Positions 58,901-64,000 of a DNA stretch of 64,000 bases are shown one piece after another. The DNA comes from Stropharia rugosoannulata (Eukaryota > Basidiomycota > Agaricomycetes > Agaricales > Strophariaceae). The first letter of the stretch is position 1; every line of letters begins with the position of its first letter. Made by a program: the position numbers and the translations under genes. The stretch lies in contig JANCIK010000001.1 of assembly GCA_028532985.1 (NCBI GenBank), positions 868,001 to 932,000 of the forward strand, given 5' to 3'. A model generated the notes under the pieces. That model was not told the DNA's origin and did not search any database. It was given only the letters and a program-made list of their open reading frames with translations.

Positions 58901-60021
58901 CCAGCTTCGTGATTGTGTCACTGTAATTATCCATGCCGCTTGGAGGCTAGATTTCAACCTCCCCCTGTCTTACTTTGAAGCGCAAATTAGAGGCACCCAC
59001 AACTTGATTGCCCTTGGTCGCTCAATGGAGCACGCTGCATCCGTCAAGTTCTTATTCACGTCGTCTGTGAGTACAGCCCAGGCATGGGACCGTTCCGCTG
59101 GGCTTTACCCAGAGGCAGTCGTTCCGGATGCGACTTATGCCGTTGGACTGGGTTACGGTGAGAGCAAATATGTGACGGAACGGGTGCGTTACTTCTCATT
59201 GAGTTATGCTGATTTTTTTTTACATTATTTATGTTCTTGTTTGTGTTTGCAGATCGTTGCGAGCAGCGGGTTGAACGCGACCACGCTCCGTATAGGACAG
59301 ATATCTGGAGACGAGAACGGAACATGGGCGGTGACGGACTGGGTCCCTATCCTCGTTAAAACGTCCGTTGCATTAGGGTGCCTCCCGCGGACGAATGGTG
59401 TACGTGAATTTTATTTCTTGATTTTCTCTTCATAATATTTATCTTATCTTCGCCTATCTTCGCAAACCCGGCATAGACCGTCTCATGGCTCCCACTGCAG
59501 GCCGTAGCATCTTGCGTGTTAGATTTGATAACAAAAGAGGAACGGTTCCCCCCGGCTTTGAACTTGGTTCACCCTAAGGGCATAGCATGGAACGTGGTTA
59601 TGGAACACATTCGGGATGTACTTGAGAGTGGCGGAAAACGACGGCTCTCACTAGTACCTTTTACAAAGTGGATTGAACTCTTGGAGCAGCGTAGCGCAGA
59701 TGCTCAGGTCGAGGATATCATGGACATCGTCAGTGGCTTTTACACTCCGCATAACAGTCCAGCTCTGACGAGATACTCATACAGCCGGGTATCAAGCTAC
59801 TCGACTTTTTCCGTCGCCTTTCCATAGGCGATGAGACGGAAAGTAGGGCATCTCATACAGAGCCGATTTCTCAAGAACTGTTGCCAGCTTTCAACAGCGC
59901 GGCATTCACGACATCCATGGCGGAATTATTTAGCGGCAATCTCAAGCTTTTGCGGCCACTTGCATGCAGTGACGTTGAACATTGGATTGCCTATTGGAAG
60001 TTACGCGAGTTTCTTCAGTGA
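55987..60021 (+). CDS. NRPS-like adenylation-thiolation-reductase protein
   Basis: A many-exon gene of roughly 1,050-1,100 residues. The adenylation domain shows core A3 (LHSSGSTGYPKAIPKTH), a motif near A5 (IYGSTETGGPAF), the region of A8 (GRLDDMIVHTSGEKTLP) and a C-terminal lysine in PRAPKGTVIRKLALRQ. The thiolation site spans an intron: FEAGLDS then LGAAILRRR, with the serine that carries phosphopantetheine. The reductase domain starts VVLLTGSTGHLGSKILEG (NADPH-binding) and has the catalytic YGESK tyrosine-lysine pair. No condensation domain is present, so it activates one acid, loads it and releases an aldehyde or alcohol by reduction, as in Lys2- and carboxylic-acid-reductase-like enzymes. 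The substrate cannot be read. The neighbouring dehydrogenase may supply or convert it. Confidence 0.9.
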
Positions 60022-60349
60022 TATACTGAAATGAATAATAATGGCTACTCGAATACGAAATACGATCTCTCATGGCTTGTCTTGGGCGTGTCGTCTAGCA
60101 GTTGAAACTCTTATTTCACAATCATGACTTAAAAGTATTTATTTATCATACGTACATCCAATGTACATCCATTTTTTATTTGTTTGGAGGTTTGTGTACT
60201 AGACATGTAGAGTACATTACTTAATAGTGTTTCAAAGGTGATGAACTTCCTAGAGATTGTAATATTGAAATACTATTGATACAGAATACAATAAGTTTAG
60301 AAACAAGGAGAAACAAGGAGTACGTGCAGTGGTTTTCTTGATATAACGC
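60022..60349. other. Intergenic region
   Basis: About 330 bp of AT-rich sequence containing the 3' end of the NRPS-like gene, with ACAAGGAGAA repeated twice near 60304-60320. No gene is seen. Confidence 0.4.
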
Positions 60350-60700
60350 CTATCTACATCTGTGGATGGATTAATGTGGTTGGGACGGACGACTTAGCGC
60401 CTGAAATATGGGAACTGTCTTTCTCTCAGTAATATTGCATGCCTGCACGTCAGCCGTATGATCCAGAACTTTGGTGCTATCTTTCGGGAATGTTGTTTTG
60501 ACGACTCTGCAAATGCAATCCGGAACCTTGGGTCGAAGTCGGAGGAGCCAAATATGAGAAAGAAACACAAGCGCCTGAGTCCGAACAGTGCAAGTAGCGC
60601 GGGAATCTCACTTACACGGCTAGGCGACGACTCTTCGGAAGATGACGATGACGATTTAAAATGGAATGTGTACTACAACGTACCACTCCTTGGAAAATGA
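60350..60700 (+). pseudogene. Broken C-terminal copy of the kelch-type gene
   Basis: The frame from about 60371 reads WINVVGTDDLAPEIWELSFS, matching WIKVAGTEDVCPEIWEISFA of the gene at 61655-63200, then hits a TAA. A shifted frame continues LHVSR-like sequence, then FGAIFRECCFDDSANAIRNL and GSKSEE, and ends KWNVYYNVPLLGK before TGA at about 60700. The intact gene ends KWNVYYDIPLLGK. The copy lacks the first three quarters and has at least one frame break, so it is a partial tandem duplicate. The similar spacing to the stop shows that the 3' ends align. Confidence 0.85.
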
Positions 60701-61654
60701 TGTTTAAACGGCGCATCATTACTACCTGGAAGTTCCTCCACTTTCTTCAATAACTCAACTTCAAGTTACTTGTTTGCTGTTTTCTACGTCTCAGCGTTTC
60801 TTGTCTCAGAATGTTTAATGGTGCTTTATTCTGTTAGCTCTCTGCTTTGCTACGTAATGCTTCATTTATAATACTATCTGTCATAAGTAGGTACATCCCG
60901 TTATAGGTACGACCGCGCATGCTGCTCAGCGACGGCTGCTAGCAGCTCCGTTTAGCGCCGAGCAACGTGCTCGACGTACTGTACCCACGCACTCCCACAC
61001 CCTCGGCGAAAGAATAATGTTCAATTTCAGCACTAATGTAGGAGAAATGGACAATAATGGGGAATGGCCAAACACAGGCGAGGTCGGCGCGGTCGTTGAG
61101 GCGTGGTGGCATGAATAATTTAGTAATCAAATTTCCAATTTAGGACAGACCATCAACTCGGCTAGCAGATTCGTATTTAAGCATTCCAAGTCGATTCCAA
61201 GGGAATACTCACAGCTTACTTGACTATTCCGATTCGACTTTTCATGAGTTCACGCATCAGAGGACGGAGATGTAACGTCTACCAGTGTCGTATGTAGCTC
61301 TATGCGGGCACTAAATTTGCGCAGGTGTCAGATTACATTTAATGTAATGCACCTTATCAGGTTAAACTTGTCAATGGACTCTATGGAAGAAAGAATGGAC
61401 CGGTTTAAATGAGGTCTTTTCATTTTGCGGACTTCTTATCACTGAAACTGAAGAGCTTAAGATTTACCGAGCTTTAAATTTAAACGTTGACCTTGGGAAT
61501 TTACAACTCGGTGCGCCCTTAAGCTCTCACACATTTGCCTCCTGTGCTCAATCTGAGCTCTTTTTAAGATTTTACAAATTGGTGTGTGCCATATGTTTAA
61601 CTTACTCTCTTTTCTCTCCTTGTATAAAACGGGCGCTCACAGTACACATCAAAT
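60701..61654. promoter_or_regulatory. Upstream region of the kelch-type gene
   Basis: About 950 bp without a supported gene. A canonical TATAAAA at 61623-61629 lies 26 nt before the start codon. A palindromic AGTTTAAATTTAAAC-like patch occurs near 61470-61485. A 63-codon minus-strand frame (60939-61130) has no motif. Confidence 0.55.
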
Positions 61655-63200
61655 ATGAGGCATTCTTCGGATCACCATGATACAAATCCTGAGGGCAGGA
61701 AACCAAGTTTGTGGCCCCCATATGAGCACATACACGACTATCCAGCTGTCACCGAGTTACTGGAGGAAGATCCACCTGTATTACACCGGGAAAAAACCAA
61801 ATCTGAATCTCAGAGTACTGTCATAAAGACCTGCTCTGGCAAATCTGGGGCAGGCCACGGTAGTCAAGTTCTTCAGCGCTCACGAGGGGCATGTCCTCTC
61901 GTTGAGGACTACTGCGAGATCGTACATGATTATCACGGTAGCAAGATATACATATTTACGTCGGATAATGCAGAGACACCAACTGAGTATGTGTCATCAT
62001 GTGCTGTGGAGACCATGACATGGGAAGACATTACGGCGAGTGGCACTGTACATTTTTTTTCTCGGTGTCTAGTCCGCTGAACCCAAGTGTCAAATCTCTT
62101 CAGGACCATCTATCGGAGCTGAAACTCGAAGATCCATTTGCAACTTCAACGGGTGAACAAAGAATGCAAGCAATGGCACCTCCCCGGAGAGTGTATGCCG
62201 GGCGCACTCTTCTCCGCATCCGAAACAAAAGCTACTTGTTGCTGTTTGGCGGATTCAACCCTGTCACCGGGCGGGCAAGTGCGGATACTATTGTCATTGA
62301 CCCAGAGAGTCGCAAATGGTGGATTCTGAGACCTGAAGGAGGTGATGTGTTGCCTCGGATTGACCCTACCATTGTCGCAATCGACCGAAAGGTGTACATC
62401 TTTGGCGGATATCGCCGGTTTGGAGACAACCCGCAGATGCGTGGCTCGTACAGCATTTTGGAGTATGTGCCTCACCAAGGCATTTGGAGATGGGCTGTCA
62501 AAGATAAGCTGTATTCAGGCCCAATATTACCAAGCTCTGTAATCGGGCGCGCATTTCCTGTCTATGGCGGGACAAGAATCCTCCTCTCCCCGGGTCGTCT
62601 AACAAAGGATGAGGTGAGAGACTGTAACATGCCGCTGTGCCTCGGTGACTTACAAATTAAATTACTGAATATATGCAGCCAATCAACCTATCCAAACGCA
62701 CTTTGTTCTTTTTCAACACTCACAACAGAAGCTTTGAATACGCCGGACTAGGTCTAGCGGGAGACTTTCCCAATGAAGTCTCCTGGTACTACTTCCTCGG
62801 GCCGGGGGTGACGACCAGCTGGGAAAGCAACGAAGAAGTCCATTCACCTTCCATTTTTCTCTGCGCTTGGATAAAGGTGGCGGGCACTGAAGATGTGTGT
62901 CCAGAGATCTGGGAAATATCATTCGCACAAAACAAAGCAGTATGCCTTCACGTCAGCCGTATGGTATGGAACTTGGACACGGAATTTGAGGAATGCTTTT
63001 ACCATGGTCCCAACAAGGCTATTCGCATCTTGGGATCAAAATCGGACGACAAACCCCGGGGTAGGTCCAGAACTCTCACGCGTAAGCACTATATCATCGA
63101 CAGCGAGAGCGAGGGCTCAAATTCCTCCGAAACCACCCTATACAAAAACGACGACGCAAAGTGGAATGTGTACTATGATATACCCCTTCTAGGGAAATAA
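61655..63200 (+). CDS. Kelch-repeat-type protein of unknown function
   Basis: Three exons (61655-62047, 62104-62613, 62679-63200) give 474 residues. Residues 1-135 are variable and polar. Kelch-like blades follow: SYLLLFGGFNPVTGRASADT then IVIDPESRKWW, and KVYIFGGYRRFGDNPQMRG then YVPHQGIWRW; GG doublets and spaced aromatic residues are typical. Later parts read TLFFFNTHNRSFEYAGLG and a charged, low-complexity segment, ending YYDIPLLGK. A beta-propeller of this kind usually binds proteins; an F-box or other catalytic domain was not seen. The 393-nt first exon ends before a 56-nt intron with acceptor CTTCAG. A second, broken copy of the 3' part lies upstream. Confidence 0.75.
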
Positions 63201-64000
63201 ACGCATTCGCTGGACTTTTTAGGCTGAGACTTTGTCGAGATACTGGACCGGTTGTTACCTACGTGCGCAACAATATTTTTGGACATTAGCAGTCTGGTCA
63301 TCGAAGGAATATACGTATAGCTTGCATGCATGAACACTTATGCAACACACATAAAACGAAAAAAAAAACCCCAGAAGCAGCAACAGAAAATGCTCGAAAT
63401 ACGATGCGAGTCTATGAGCGGGGGATTATGATTGGTCAAAGCGGCCCGTCGATGCAGACTAGCGCCCGTGCTGAGGCCATGCCGCCCCTGCTGCAAGGTC
63501 GGCGCAAAACAGTACAGCGTTTTCCGGAGTCACCATGCTTCTATAAAAGTTTAATATTCTGACCTGAGCTACAGAGAATCTTGTCAAAGTATTTATTTCT
63601 CTCTAATTCTGAATAGTGCATTCTTTTCGAGCGGACATTCAATTAGGCGGCGGGCCGTGAACTATGCCAATATGCATCGGGATGGTCATTGGTCATGCGG
63701 TCACGGATTAGACGCGGTCAGACGCGTCCTTTGAATTTGAACCTCTATCTTGCCTCTATCACCCCCTCACGCAGGAAGTAGGCGATGACTAAAGTAAATC
63801 TTTCCTAGATAACTTGAATGACCTCGCACTATGCCACATTTACATACCTATTTGTTTTGGAAGACGAAGGGTGATGCTAATATGCCGATTCAACTGCGTA
63901 TGTCGACTCGGTTCCCTGATAGAAACTTGCATGTAGATTGGCCGAACCCATCGCTCTAGCCACCCAGCGGGATTGGAGCACCACAACCACTACAAAGTTC
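63201..64000. other. Intergenic region to the right edge
   Basis: About 800 bp. An A-run (63359-63368) and a 78-codon plus-strand frame (63326-63562) without motifs are present. No part of a gene crossing the right edge was recognised. Confidence 0.4.

Noticed and set aside
1..64000. CRISPR arrays, prophage or bacterial operon features
   Set aside because: The genes are intron-rich and fungal; no regularly spaced repeats or bacterial ribosome-binding patterns were seen.

Overview
The window is nuclear DNA of a mushroom-forming basidiomycete (Agaricomycetes). Nearly every gene is cut by many introns of about 45-65 nt, genes are dense on both strands, and the repertoire is fungal: Zn2Cys6 regulator, PalI/SUR7 protein, Ctr copper transporter, CHZ1, GARP subunit, NRPS-like A-T-R enzyme. 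It also holds transposon families typical of this group. No bacterial, organellar or viral block was recognised. Exon boundaries were read by eye from splice sites and reading-frame continuity; no similarity search was run.

Layout. 0-20 kb: the start of a nuclear protein at the left edge, histone chaperone CHZ1, a low-complexity 631-residue protein, a 608-bp pogo-type MITE, gluconokinase, proteasome alpha-3, a Ctr copper transporter, a Yippee zinc protein, three proteins of unknown function, a repeat-marked stretch at 16.6-17.8 kb and a 738-residue protein of unknown function. 20.4-30 kb: a mobile-element graveyard. Two blocks of a decayed clathrin heavy-chain C-terminal half (minus strand) flank a relic with a Ulp1-type protease and a second transposon-type ORF. 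To the right is a long AT-rich transposase-like gene that is intact except for two in-frame stops, followed by 128-bp tandem repeats. 30.6-49 kb: VPS53, a single-pass membrane protein with a very long cytoplasmic tail, an AAA/Mg-chelatase-like protein with a 1.2-kb intron that looks invaded, a Zn2Cys6 regulator with a 6-nt microexon, and a PalI/SUR7 four-helix membrane protein. 50-64 kb: two tandem MYND zinc-finger paralogues, then a small metabolic group (carboxymuconolactone-decarboxylase-like, 3-hydroxyisobutyrate dehydrogenase-like, NRPS-like adenylation-thiolation-reductase), and a kelch-type gene with a broken partial duplicate upstream.

How the genes relate. Most are unrelated housekeeping genes: chromatin, proteasome, copper uptake, Golgi tethering, pH sensing. 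The one plausible functional group is 53.1-60.0 kb, where an aryl/amino-acid reductase-like synthetase sits beside a dehydrogenase and a decarboxylase-like protein; joint function is inference from proximity. The most unusual biology is the layered clathrin/transposon region and the gene-structure oddities: a microexon through a zinc cluster, an ATG-only exon, GC-AG introns and one giant intron.
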